From NCBI GenBank assembly GCA_900770215.1, contig CAAGJW010000075.1, positions 1 to 60,458 on the forward strand: a stretch of 60,458 bases of DNA. Direction: 5' to 3'. Below the pieces are notes generated by a model, which saw only the letters and a program-made list of their open reading frames with translations, had not been told where the DNA came from and searched no databases. This document shows positions 17,201 to 24,358 of this stretch, in pieces; within the stretch, counting starts at the first letter, position 1; each line of letters begins with the position of its first letter. The position numbers and the translations under genes are program-made. The DNA comes from Bacteroidales bacterium (GTDB lineage Bacteria; Bacteroidota; Bacteroidia; Bacteroidales; Muribaculaceae).

Positions 17201-18646
17201 TTGAAAAATCCGGCTAAGTATGGCCGCCTGGGTGGCAAGGTGCCCAAGGGTGCACTGCTGGTGGGCCCTCCAGGCACAGGCAAGACCATGCTGGCCCGTG
17301 CCGTGGCCGGTGAGGCCCAGGTGCCCTTCTTCTCGCGCTCGGGCTCCGAGTTTGTCGAGAAGTTTGTGGGTGTGGGTGCCAGCCGTGTGCGTGAGCTCTT
17401 CAACGAGGCCAAGGAGAAAGCCCCCTGTGTGGTCTTTATCGACGAGATCGACGCCGTGGGCGCCAGCCGCAGCAACGAGGGCTTCAACAGCGAGCACGAC
17501 CAAACGCTCAACCAGCTGCTCACCGAGATGGACGGCATCGACGGTGACGCCGGCGTGATTGTGCTGGCCGCCACCAACCGCGAGGACATCCTCGACCCGG
17601 CCCTGTTGCGACCTGGCCGCTTCGACCGCAAGGTGCACGTGAACCTGCCCGAGCTGCTCGACCGCGAGGCTATCTTCAAGGTGCACTTGAAGAAAAAGAT
17701 CGTCGACGACACGGTCGACATCAACCTGCTGGCCCGCCAGACTACGGGCATGAGCGGCGCCGAGATTGCCAACGTGTGCAACGAGGCCGCCATCATTGCT
17801 GCCCGCCGAGGTGCCCCGGCCATTGCCATGCAAGACTTTGGCGAGGCCATCGACAAGGTGACCATGGGCCTGGAAAACAAGTCGATGCTGCTCACCAAGC
17901 GCGACAAGTATGAGACTGCCGTGCACGAGGCAGGTCACACTACCGTGATATGGCACTTGCAATATGCCCATCCGCTGGTCAAGATCTCTATCGTGCCGCG
18001 CGGCCAGGCTCTGGGCGTGAACCTCACCATGCCCGAAGACCGCGTGAGCGTGAACAAGCAGGGCTTCCTCGACGAGATATGCTCCTTCATGGGCGGCCGC
18101 GCTGCCGAGGAGCTCTTCCTGGGTACCATAGGCGCCGGGGCGCTCAACGACATGCAGCAGGCCACGCGCATAGCCCGCAACATGGTGCTCTACTACGGCA
18201 TGAGCGAGAAGATGCCCAACATCTCCTACTACGACCCCAAGGGCCAGATGGGCTCGCGCCCCTACAGCGACGAGCGTGCCCGCGTGGTCGACGAGGAGAT
18301 ATCGCGCATCGTCAACGAGCAGTACCAGCGTGCCAAGGACATCCTCTCCAAGTATGCCCAGGGGCATCACCAGGTGGTCGACGAGCTCATGAGCAAGGAA
18401 GTGATATATGCTGCCGACGTGGAACGCATCTTCGGCAAGCGGCCTTGGAAGAGCCGCACCGAGGAGCTGCAGCAAGTGGCCGAGGAGCGGCGACGCCAGG
18501 CCGAGGCTGCCAAGCAACAGCAGGCCCAGGAGCAGCAGGATGCCCCCGCCACAGCCCCGCAAGATTCAACAGCGGGCGATGACGTGCTCCCCGACGACAC
18601 CTCGCGGCACAGTGGCGACGAGACACCTCCGCGCTTCGACAAGTGA
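14219..18646 (+). CDS. ftsH: FtsH-type membrane zinc metalloprotease with four tandem AAA+ modules
   Basis: 1475 residues, over twice the usual 600-700. Order: membrane helix 1 (about 36-57), a periplasmic domain of about 100 residues, helix 2 (about 158-180), a glycine-rich linker, then four AAA+ modules starting near 208, 466, 718 and 973 (periods 258, 252, 255), and one M41 domain with HEAGH (1236-1240) and the third zinc ligand D1311 (LNDMQQAT). All four modules have Walker A (GPPGTGKT, GPPGSGKT, GPTGTGKT, GPPGTGKT), Walker B (FIDEIDAIG or close) and arginine fingers. Modules 1 and 4 keep the FVGVG pore loop; module 2 has FMGSG and module 3 IYGDP. A disordered Q/A/D-rich tail ends the protein. 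ATG 14258 (MAGIFNNNN) is an alternative start. The modules differ at many positions, so this is not an assembly duplication. It should degrade membrane and short-lived proteins; the use of extra modules is unknown. Confidence 0.95.
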   Translation: MPLDYNYQQFLRSMAGIFNNNNSSNNNDGKTRGKGFGFSIYWLYALILAMLVGYWFFDADVQTKQVSWTDFENLVQTKGKGVTKIVVHNGKNQVEAFLTPELAKQVYPDSRPQQGVQSSVTAGIASSDKMDDYVNKWRKAGQFNGKVEYASDSDYTSVLLGALPFVLLVVFWIWMMRSMGGRGGGGVFSVGRSRAKLHVKDKDKSKEITFADVAGMEKEKKEVSEIVEFLKNPKQYTDLGGTIPKGILLVGPPGTGKTLLAKAVAGEAQVPFFSMAGSDFVEMFVGVGASRVRDMFREAKEKAPCIVFIDEIDAIGRARSRKNDFAANDERENTLNQLLTEMDGFGNNSGVIVLAATNRADVLDKALLRAGRFDRQIYIGNPSVEDRAAIFKVHLKNVKIDGSVDLDRLARMTSGLSGADIANICNEATLLAARAKKKAVQQPDFYEAIDRVTRQLDKPTRMTDTVTFADVAGMEKPKKEVGEIIAFLRNPKMFTRLGGKIPRGVLLVGPPGSGKTLLAKAVAGEANVPFFSTSAAEFQGEFMGSGVSRVRELFRNAKEKAPCIIFIDEIDAIGSRSNRNGEREITLNQLLAEMDGYGTNTGVIVMGATNRVELIDKALVRPGRFDRKIYVGFPELKDREEIFELYLKRITTDDSIDVKELARKASGFSGAEISNVCNDAAVQSAGAGKENVTQADLLKAIEKVRKGLDYDTKLANTVTFDDIAGVEKPKSKILQIVDFLKRPDYYTRLGGKIPRGVLLSGPTGTGKTMLAKAVANEADVPFITASGPDLANIYGDPIQRLHEIFREAREKSPCVVFIDEIEAIGAKRSEVAADQSRTPALSQLLIEMDGMGNNSGVIVMAACNNQDMLDRSLLRPGRLDRHIYVGQPGKNERIDIFNLYLKHVKLASDVKVEDLAQKTSGFSGADIAKACNDAALAAATQADGEAVSLKYFDEAIDNLRKGLEDKHSEIGTITFADVAGMEEAKQEVTEIVDFLKNPAKYGRLGGKVPKGALLVGPPGTGKTMLARAVAGEAQVPFFSRSGSEFVEKFVGVGASRVRELFNEAKEKAPCVVFIDEIDAVGASRSNEGFNSEHDQTLNQLLTEMDGIDGDAGVIVLAATNREDILDPALLRPGRFDRKVHVNLPELLDREAIFKVHLKKKIVDDTVDINLLARQTTGMSGAEIANVCNEAAIIAARRGAPAIAMQDFGEAIDKVTMGLENKSMLLTKRDKYETAVHEAGHTTVIWHLQYAHPLVKISIVPRGQALGVNLTMPEDRVSVNKQGFLDEICSFMGGRAAEELFLGTIGAGALNDMQQATRIARNMVLYYGMSEKMPNISYYDPKGQMGSRPYSDERARVVDEEISRIVNEQYQRAKDILSKYAQGHHQVVDELMSKEVIYAADVERIFGKRPWKSRTEELQQVAEERRRQAEAAKQQQAQEQQDAPATAPQDSTAGDDVLPDDTSRHSGDETPPRFDK
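14840..15613 (+). repeat. ftsH AAA+ module 1 (774 bp)
   Basis: Begins ITFADVAGMEKEKKEV. Near-canonical: GPPGTGKT, FVEMFVGVG pore loop, CIVFIDEIDAIG, SRH LAATNR...LLRAGRFDR (Ala replaces the usual Pro). Confidence 0.9.
15614..16369 (+). repeat. ftsH AAA+ module 2 (756 bp)
   Basis: Begins VTFADVAGMEKPKKEV. GPPGSGKT, pore region FQGEFMGSG in place of FVEMFVGVG, CIIFIDEIDAIG, GATNR...LVRPGRFDR. Shares KIPRGVLL with module 3. Confidence 0.9.
16370..17134 (+). repeat. ftsH AAA+ module 3 (765 bp)
   Basis: Begins VTFDDIAGVEKPKSKI. The most divergent: GPTGTGKT, pore region ANIYGDPIQRLHE, CVVFIDEIEAIG, sensor-1 region AACNN instead of AATNR, LLRPGRLDR. Confidence 0.9.
17135..17899 (+). repeat. ftsH AAA+ module 4, joined to the protease
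   Basis: Begins ITFADVAGMEEAKQEV. Fully canonical: GPPGTGKT, FVEKFVGVG, CVVFIDEIDAVG, LAATNR...LLRPGRFDR. It leads through GLENKSMLLTKRDKYE into the M41 HEAGH helix as in single-module FtsH. Confidence 0.9.
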
Positions 18647-18656
18647 TTTTCGGCAC

Positions 18657-18690
18657 AATGGCGGCCTTGCATCCTGGCGAGGCCGCCATT
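18657..18690 (+). terminator. Hairpin after ftsH, possible terminator
   Basis: AATGGCGGCC (18657-18666) and GGCCGCCATT (18681-18690) form a 10-bp stem 11 bp past the stop. There is no good T run after it, so termination strength is uncertain. Confidence 0.5.
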
Positions 18691-18700
18691 GCTGTAATGA

Positions 18701-18732
18701 TTTGCCAGTTTCCCATTTTTGTTGTAACTTTG
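18701..18732 (+). promoter_or_regulatory. Promoter of the pdxA operon
   Basis: TTTG (18701-18704), exactly 20 bp, TAACTTTG (18725-18732): a full match to the Bacteroidota consensus, about 85 bp before the pdxA ATG. Confidence 0.75.
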
Positions 18733-18817
18733 ACAACTATTATTATAGGGGGCAGGCAGTTGCCCTCACCGGCAGGCGAAGCAAGCGCTTGCCGCGTGGC
18801 TAAATATATGATTCTTA

Positions 18818-19939
18818 ATGACTGACAATAAGAAAAAAATACGCATTGGTATCACACAAGGCGATACCAATGGCATAGGCTATGAGGTGATACTCAAGGC
18901 CTTGGCCAACCAGGACATTCTGGAGCTATGCACCCCCATCATCTATGGGTCGAGCAAGATACTGGCCTATCATCGCAAGGCTATCGAGATGCAGCCTTAT
19001 CAGATCAATTACACCAAGACAGCCGACTACATCAAGGAGACCGTGCCCAACCTGGTTGAGGTGATCGACGAGGATATCAAGGTTGAGCTGGGCAAGCCCG
19101 ACAAGCAGGCCGGCCGTGCTGCCTTCCTGGCTCTTGAGGCGGCAGTGAGCGACTTGAAAGACGGCAAGATCGATGTGCTGGTCACGGCACCCATCAACAA
19201 GGGCAACATTCAGAGCCCCGAGTTTGACTTCCCTGGCCACACCGAGTATCTCGAGGCCAGCATGGGCGATGGCAAGAAGGCGCTCATGATACTGTGCAAC
19301 GACAAGATACGCGTTGCCCTGGTCACCATACACATGCCCCTGGCACAGGTGCCGGCTGCAGTGACCAAAGATGCCATACTCGAGAAACTGCGCATCTTCA
19401 ACGACTCGCTCAAGCGCGACTTCGACATCCAGGGCCCACGCATCGCTGTGCTCTCGCTCAATCCCCATGCCGGCGAGAACGGCCTGCTTGGCAAGGAAGA
19501 GCAGGAAATCATCGTGCCGGCTCTGCACGAGGCCTACGACAACGAGAAAATACTGTGCTTCGGGCCCTATGCCTCCGACGGCTTCTTCGGCAACGAGATG
19601 TATCGCCACTTCGACGGCGTGCTGGCCATGTATCACGACCAAGGTCTCACCCCGTTCAAGGCGCTGGCCATGGGCGAGGGCGTGAACTTCACGGCAGGCC
19701 TGCCCTATGTGCGCACCAGCCCCGACCACGGCACCGGCTACGACATCGCCGGGCAGGGCGTCGCCCACGAGGACTCGATGCGCCATGCCATCTACACGGC
19801 TATCGACATCTTCCGCAACCGCAACCGCTACGACGAGATGCACCGCAACCCCTTGCGCAAGCTCTACTTCGACAAGGGCAAGGACAATGTGGTGCTCGAC
19901 CTCACCAAGGACGATGACGACGACCTCGCTGCCAAGTAG
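18818..19939 (+). CDS. pdxA: 4-hydroxythreonine-4-phosphate dehydrogenase PdxA
   Basis: 373 residues. Oxidises 4-phosphohydroxy-L-threonine in DXP-dependent pyridoxal phosphate synthesis (cytoplasmic, metal- and NAD-dependent dimer). Family marks: IGITQGDTNGIGYE at the N-terminus, VTAPINKG, FPGHTEYL, SLNPHAGENG, and the C-terminal YHDQGLTPFK, RTSPDHGTGYDIAG with metal-binding histidines. The acidic tail (KDDDDDLAAK) is unusual but harmless. A consensus promoter precedes it, and the following gene starts 55 bp later, so it probably leads the operon to 23385. Confidence 0.95.
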   Translation: MTDNKKKIRIGITQGDTNGIGYEVILKALANQDILELCTPIIYGSSKILAYHRKAIEMQPYQINYTKTADYIKETVPNLVEVIDEDIKVELGKPDKQAGRAAFLALEAAVSDLKDGKIDVLVTAPINKGNIQSPEFDFPGHTEYLEASMGDGKKALMILCNDKIRVALVTIHMPLAQVPAAVTKDAILEKLRIFNDSLKRDFDIQGPRIAVLSLNPHAGENGLLGKEEQEIIVPALHEAYDNEKILCFGPYASDGFFGNEMYRHFDGVLAMYHDQGLTPFKALAMGEGVNFTAGLPYVRTSPDHGTGYDIAGQGVAHEDSMRHAIYTAIDIFRNRNRYDEMHRNPLRKLYFDKGKDNVVLDLTKDDDDDLAAK

Positions 19940-19994
19940 CAACCGCACTCACACAATACACACACACTGTATTCACGGCAAATATATTACGATT

Positions 19995-20702
19995 ATGAAT
20001 TATGCAATCATAGCAGCCGGCGAGGGCTCGCGGCTGGCCCAGGAGGGCGTGCAGAAGCCCAAACCGCTTGTCGAGCTCAACGGTGAGCCCATGGTCGAGC
20101 GGCTCATGCGCATCTTTGAGCGCTGCAATGCCGAGAGCATCAGCATCATCGTCAACGAGCACATGACCCAGGTGCGCGATTTTCTCGACACGCTGCACCT
20201 CGACGTGCCGCTCAACGTCGTGGTCAAGACCACGCCCAGCAGCATGCACAGCTTCTGGGAGCTGAGCAAGGTGATGCAGCCCGGCAAGTTCTGCCTCACC
20301 ACGGTCGACACCATCTTCAGGGAGCGCGACTTTGCCCGCTACATTGCCGCCTTTGAGGCCGATACGGTGCACGACGGCTTGTGGGCCGTGACCCCCTATG
20401 TCGACGACGAGAAACCCCTCTATGTTGAGGTCCCCGACGAGTCGACCATGCGCATCGCGGCTTTCAGCGACAAGCCCGGCCCCGAGGGAGCACGGTATGT
20501 GTCGGGTGGCATCTACGCCATGAGCGACAAGGCTTTCACAGTGCTCGACCGCTGCATCGAGCAAGGCATATCGCGCATGCGCAACTTCCAGCGCGCCCTC
20601 ATCGAGGCAGGTTTCAATCTCAAGGCCTACAGCATCGACAAGATTGTCGATGTAGACCATGCCAGCGACATCGCCACGGCTCAGCAATTTATCAACCAGT
20701 GA
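19995..20702 (+). CDS. Sugar-phosphate/NTP nucleotidyltransferase-like protein
   Basis: 235 residues from ATG 19995. The N-terminal loop AAGEGSRLAQEG...KPKPLVELNGEPM is the nucleotide-binding signature (GxGxRL...KPL) of the nucleotidyltransferase (GT-A fold) superfamily. A second region, TVDTIF, corresponds to the metal-binding aspartate, and VSGGIYAMS is the usual later strand. These enzymes make NDP- or CDP-activated alcohols and sugars. Because it precedes a CDP-alcohol phosphatidyltransferase in the same run, CDP-activation of a small phospho-alcohol such as an inositol or glycerol phosphate is plausible (inference). Confidence 0.8.
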   Translation: MNYAIIAAGEGSRLAQEGVQKPKPLVELNGEPMVERLMRIFERCNAESISIIVNEHMTQVRDFLDTLHLDVPLNVVVKTTPSSMHSFWELSKVMQPGKFCLTTVDTIFRERDFARYIAAFEADTVHDGLWAVTPYVDDEKPLYVEVPDESTMRIAAFSDKPGPEGARYVSGGIYAMSDKAFTVLDRCIEQGISRMRNFQRALIEAGFNLKAYSIDKIVDVDHASDIATAQQFINQ

Positions 20703-20771
20703 CACGCAGCCCGAGGCTTTGAAAAAAACAGGTAAACAACCAAAATACAATATATCACAATTCTACACATT

Positions 20772-21641
20772 ATGGCAGATATCCAAATAGCCGGAATCAT
20801 GCGAGCTGGAGCCTATTCGCCCAACCACATAGGCAACGACGCGGCCATCTTCAATGCAGCTGCCGAGCAGCTGCGCAAGCGCGGTTGCCACGTGAACGTG
20901 TACAGCGAGGAGCAGTTCAACCGCGACGGCGTGCAGGAGCCCTATATATTGAACATGTGCCGCGAGGTGCAGTCGATCGAGCACTTGCAGCAAGCTGAGG
21001 ATGCCGGGAAAATCGTTGTCAACTCGGGCTACGGCATTGAAAACTGCACCCGCGAGCGCATGACGCGCATCTTGCTGGGCAACGGCATTCCCTATCCCGA
21101 GAGCCTGATTGTGAACACCGACGAGGCCATCAAGCCCATGCTCAAGAAAGCCGGTTTCAAGAGCTGCTGGATCAAGCGCGGCGACTTCCACGCCATGCAC
21201 AAGGAAGATGTGTCCTATGTGCGCCACCCCGAGGAGGCCCAAGAGGTGCTGCAGGAGTATTTCCTGCGCGGCATCAAGCGGGCCGTCATCAATGTGCACC
21301 TCGAGGGCGACCTGGTGAAGTTCTACGGCGTCAACGGCACACCCTTTTTCTATTGGTTCTACCCCTACGACGGCGGGCACAGCAAGTTTGGCCTTGAGGC
21401 CATCAATGGCAAGTCGCAGGGCATAAAGTTCAGCGTCAAGCAGCTTAAGGCTATCTGCCACAGCGCCGCCACCGAGCTCAACGTGGAGGTGTATGGCGGC
21501 GACTGTATCGTTGCGGCCGACGGCTCGATAAGCATCATCGACTTCAACGACTGGCCCAGTTTTGCCCCCTGTCGCACCGAGGCCGCTCCGCACATTGCCC
21601 GTCGCATGCTGGCCATCATCAAGGAGCGGCATGGCGCCTGA
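20772..21641 (+). CDS. ATP-grasp-like protein
   Basis: 289 residues. The N-terminus IAGIMRAGAYSPNHIGNDAAIF is family-specific. The central part (KSCWIKRGDFH, later VINVHLEGDLVKFYGVNG, then IIDFNDWPSFAPCR) follows the ATP-grasp order of ATP-binding lysine, the ExD region and the late D...N metal residues (IDFND). ATP-grasp enzymes ligate a carboxylate to an amine or thiol. The substrate here is unknown. It lies 69 bp after the nucleotidyltransferase and 90 bp before the phosphatidyltransferase on the same strand, so it may act on the same lipid head group or be a kinase-like variant. Confidence 0.7.
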   Translation: MADIQIAGIMRAGAYSPNHIGNDAAIFNAAAEQLRKRGCHVNVYSEEQFNRDGVQEPYILNMCREVQSIEHLQQAEDAGKIVVNSGYGIENCTRERMTRILLGNGIPYPESLIVNTDEAIKPMLKKAGFKSCWIKRGDFHAMHKEDVSYVRHPEEAQEVLQEYFLRGIKRAVINVHLEGDLVKFYGVNGTPFFYWFYPYDGGHSKFGLEAINGKSQGIKFSVKQLKAICHSAATELNVEVYGGDCIVAADGSISIIDFNDWPSFAPCRTEAAPHIARRMLAIIKERHGA

Positions 21642-21731
21642 GGTGCGCAGTGTTGCTCTCTTGCAGCCCTGGCCCTCTCTCCTGCACAGCCTCTCTCTGG
21701 TTTTTTTTACAGGAAACTATCAAAAATCGAC

Positions 21732-22697
21732 ATGACTCTTAAAGAATTGAAACGAGAATACAAGGCCTCGCTCAAGTCGTCGGACACCGAGGAGCACATC
21801 GACCTGCTCTTCTACCGCCCGGTGGGCTTTGCCTGGGCCAAGTTTTTTGAAAAAATGGGTGTTACGCCCAATGTTGTCACCATTCTGTCCATTTTCCTGG
21901 GTGTGGCCGGCGGCGTCTTGCTCTACTTTGGCAACGGCCCGCTGCGCTGGCTCAACTATGTGGGCATCTTTCTCATCATTTGGGCCAACACCTACGACAG
22001 TGCCGATGGGCAGCTGGCACGTCTCACCAAGCAGTACAGCCGCGTGGGGCGCATTCTCGACGGCCTGAGCGGCGACTTCTGGTTTGTTGCCATCTACTTT
22101 GCCCTGGTGTTTCGCGAGCTCAGCTACGGCGACCTGTGGCCAGGCTCGTTCTTCATGCAGCACAGCTGGGTGATATGGGTGCTTGCCATCGCTGCCGGAG
22201 GCTGCCATGCCAAGCAGGCTGCCATGGCCGACTACTACCGCCAGTTCCACCTCTACTTCTTGAAGGGCAAGGAGGGCAGCGAGCTCGACTCAACCAGTGC
22301 TCTCGACAAGGACTATGCCCAGCTGTCGTGGAGCGCCAATTTCATGGCCAAGCTCACACTCTTCTTCTACCGCAACTATACAGCCAATCAGGAGGTGATG
22401 ACTCCCAGCATGCAACGCCTGCGCCGTGAGCTCAAGAGCCGCTACGGCGGCGACGAGGTGCCCCGCAGCTTCAGGGAGGCCTTCCGCAAGAAGTCGCTGC
22501 CGCTCATGAAGTACACCAACATGCTGTCGTTCAACACGCGCATCATCGCCATGTTTATCTCGGTCATCATCGACATGCCGTGGCTCTACTTTGCCTTTGA
22601 GCTCGTCGTGCTCAACCTGATGATGGTGTACATGATCGTGAGCCACGAGCGCCGTTGCCGCACACTGCTAAATGAATTGCAAGATGGAAAATATTGA
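21732..22697 (+). CDS. CDP-alcohol phosphatidyltransferase family protein
   Basis: 321 residues with several membrane segments. The family motif is present as DSADGQLAR (D..DG..AR), eight residues, then GRILDGLSGD. The final aspartate follows the previous one after four residues, where the textbook pattern has three. These inner-membrane enzymes join a CDP-activated alcohol to a phospho-acceptor, as in phosphatidylinositol-phosphate or phosphatidylglycerol-phosphate synthesis. With a nucleotidyltransferase upstream, a HAD phosphatase overlapping its end, and myo-inositol-1-phosphate synthase in the same window, an inositol-lipid role is my best inference. A basic cytoplasmic N-terminus precedes the first helix. 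Confidence 0.85.
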   Translation: MTLKELKREYKASLKSSDTEEHIDLLFYRPVGFAWAKFFEKMGVTPNVVTILSIFLGVAGGVLLYFGNGPLRWLNYVGIFLIIWANTYDSADGQLARLTKQYSRVGRILDGLSGDFWFVAIYFALVFRELSYGDLWPGSFFMQHSWVIWVLAIAAGGCHAKQAAMADYYRQFHLYFLKGKEGSELDSTSALDKDYAQLSWSANFMAKLTLFFYRNYTANQEVMTPSMQRLRRELKSRYGGDEVPRSFREAFRKKSLPLMKYTNMLSFNTRIIAMFISVIIDMPWLYFAFELVVLNLMMVYMIVSHERRCRTLLNELQDGKY

Positions 22698-23385
22698 AGG
22701 CATTATCTTTGACTACGGTGGCACGATCGACAGCCGCGGCGTGCACTGGAGCTGGGTGATATGGGACGGCTACCGCCAGGCGGGGGCTGCCACCATAGGG
22801 CTGGAGCGGTTTCGCGAGGCCTACGTCTATGCCGAGCGTGAGCTGGCCCGTGTGCGTCACATCCTGCCAGGCGACAACTTCCACGATCTGCTCGTCAAGA
22901 AAATGGCCATCGAGTTTGGCTATATCGAGCAACAGGGGTGGCTCGAGGACAGCTCAGGCATGAGTCGCCGGGTGGCCGACTACTGCTATGAGCGCGCCCG
23001 CGAGTGCGTCGACGAGGCTCGGCCCGTGCTCGAGTACCTGCATGGCCGCTATCCCATGATGCTGGTGAGCAACTTCTATGGCAACATCGACAGCGTGCTG
23101 CGCGACTTCGACCTGCGGCGCTACTTCAAGGGCATCATCGAGAGCAGCGTGGTGGGCGTGCGCAAGCCCAATCCCACTCTCTTCAAGCTGGGTGTCGACG
23201 CTATTGAGCTCCCGGCAAGCCACGTGCTTGTGGTGGGCGACAGCTTGAAAAAAGACATCCTGCCTGCCGAGTCGTTAGGGTGCGCCACGCGTTGGCTCAA
23301 GGCACGTGGCTGGACCGATGCCGAGGATCACACTACCCATCAGGGCATTATCGCCTCGCTTGCCGACCTTGAGCACGATTTTTAA
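22684..23385 (+). CDS. HAD-superfamily hydrolase
   Basis: 233 residues from ATG 22684; an earlier in-frame ATG at 22672 is possible. Either start overlaps the phosphatidyltransferase stop (22697), indicating translational coupling. The HAD motifs are IIFDYGGTIDS (motif I), LVSNFYGN (motif II), GVRKPNP (motif III lysine) and VVGDSLKKDI (motif IV). Motif I reads DYGGT, so the second aspartate of DxDxT, the usual general acid/base, is glycine. It may be a lipid-head-group phosphatase completing the upstream pathway, or an altered-activity member. It ends the operon. Confidence 0.85.
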   Translation: MENIEGIIFDYGGTIDSRGVHWSWVIWDGYRQAGAATIGLERFREAYVYAERELARVRHILPGDNFHDLLVKKMAIEFGYIEQQGWLEDSSGMSRRVADYCYERARECVDEARPVLEYLHGRYPMMLVSNFYGNIDSVLRDFDLRRYFKGIIESSVVGVRKPNPTLFKLGVDAIELPASHVLVVGDSLKKDILPAESLGCATRWLKARGWTDAEDHTTHQGIIASLADLEHDF

Positions 23386-23700
23386 GCCTTCTCATTTCCT
23401 CATCGGGTCGTGATGACTATGATGAAATGTTGTACAATTGTTAAAATAATTTACAATTTACACTTGTAAATCTTGTGTGTAATTACATTTTTTAACAATA
23501 GTGAATTTCAGGAAGATTTCTTTGTTTATGGGGCCTCGCGACAGGTTGAAAAGGTGAAAAAAGTGGGTGAAAACAGAATAACGTTTTTTACGTTAAAAGT
23601 TAAAGTTTCGATAATTGTGTTCATTATCAATCAGATAGCTTAATTTTGCAATGTCAGAATGAAAATTAATGACATTTTTTAACCCGCAAAAGTTAGTAAA
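23386..23700. other. AT-rich intergenic region with a palindrome and a -7 box
   Basis: ATTTACA and TGTAAAT (23456-23471) form a 7-bp palindrome around two bases, a possible operator. TAATTTTG (23641-23648) is a -7 box for the following gene, with TTG at 23615 as a weakly placed -33. No gene seen. Confidence 0.45.
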
Positions 23701-24123
23701 ATGAAGCAATTATTCGTAATCCTGATAACTATCATCGGCCTTGCAACTGTGGCCCAGGCTCAGTCGCACGACGTGTATGCCACAATGTACTATGCCAATC
23801 GTGGCGGTCGCACGGCAAGTGGCTCGCGTGTTGAGCCCTCCAAGGTGAAGAGCGGCGAGCACCGCTGGGTGGCTCTCTCTCGCGACCTGTTTAAGGCAGG
23901 GTATCGCATGGGCGACACGATCATCGTGACCAGCGACAACAACTCCTTTGTCAACGGCTACTGGGTAGTGAAAGACAAGATGGCTGGCCGCCGCAAGATC
24001 GACTTTCTGGTGCATCGCAGCGACGCACGCAAGTTTCGCAACGGCAGTGTGACCATACGCAAGATGGACGACAGCGACGAGATGGTCGTGAAAGACGGCG
24101 AGCTCATCGTGCAGAACAATTGA
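23701..24123 (+). CDS. Secreted RlpA/3D-type double-psi beta-barrel protein
   Basis: 140 residues. A signal peptide ends AQAQ. The remainder resembles a double-psi beta-barrel: YYANRGGRTASGS near the start, HRWVALSRDLF and YRMGDTIIV in the middle, then WVVKDKMAGRRKIDFLV. This order (TASG, VALS, GDxI, VxDxM, ID) is that of RlpA and 3D domains of lytic transglycosylases. The usual catalytic aspartates are only partly recognisable. A peptidoglycan-related role is inferred. It is monocistronic, with a strong terminator. Confidence 0.7.
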   Translation: MKQLFVILITIIGLATVAQAQSHDVYATMYYANRGGRTASGSRVEPSKVKSGEHRWVALSRDLFKAGYRMGDTIIVTSDNNSFVNGYWVVKDKMAGRRKIDFLVHRSDARKFRNGSVTIRKMDDSDEMVVKDGELIVQNN

Positions 24124-24195
24124 TGCTGCATCGCCCTTTCTTTTTTGACAGAGAAACTTTTTTGGCCTGTAAATCAGGAACAGGCACAATCAATG

Positions 24196-24246
24196 AAAAC
24201 ATCCCGCAGGGTACAACCACCACTCTGCGGGATGTTTTCTTTTTTC
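24196..24246 (+). terminator. Terminator between the barrel protein and valS
   Basis: A 14-bp stem, AAAACATCCCGCAG (24196-24209) with CTGCGGGATGTTTT (24225-24238), is followed by a T-rich tract. Confidence 0.9.
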
Positions 24247-24358
24247 ACGGCCACAAGAGATAAAAACGACAATCGCTGGAGAGCGGCTTGTGCCGGCTCT
24301 CCAGCGATGTGATGATGTGATGACTTCACGGTTGCAGCGGGCTTGCGGCCCGCCATGA

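Noticed and set aside
14840..17899. Assembly-induced duplication in ftsH
   Set aside because: The modules differ at many amino-acid positions, including pore loops and linkers, and only the last joins the protease; a collapse or expansion artefact would give near-identical copies.
15278..18562. A very long open frame antisense to ftsH
   Set aside because: It arises from the codon pattern of a GC-rich coding strand; composition is low-complexity (Val, Leu, His, Gly) with no recognisable domain. Similar antisense frames occur opposite valS and susC.
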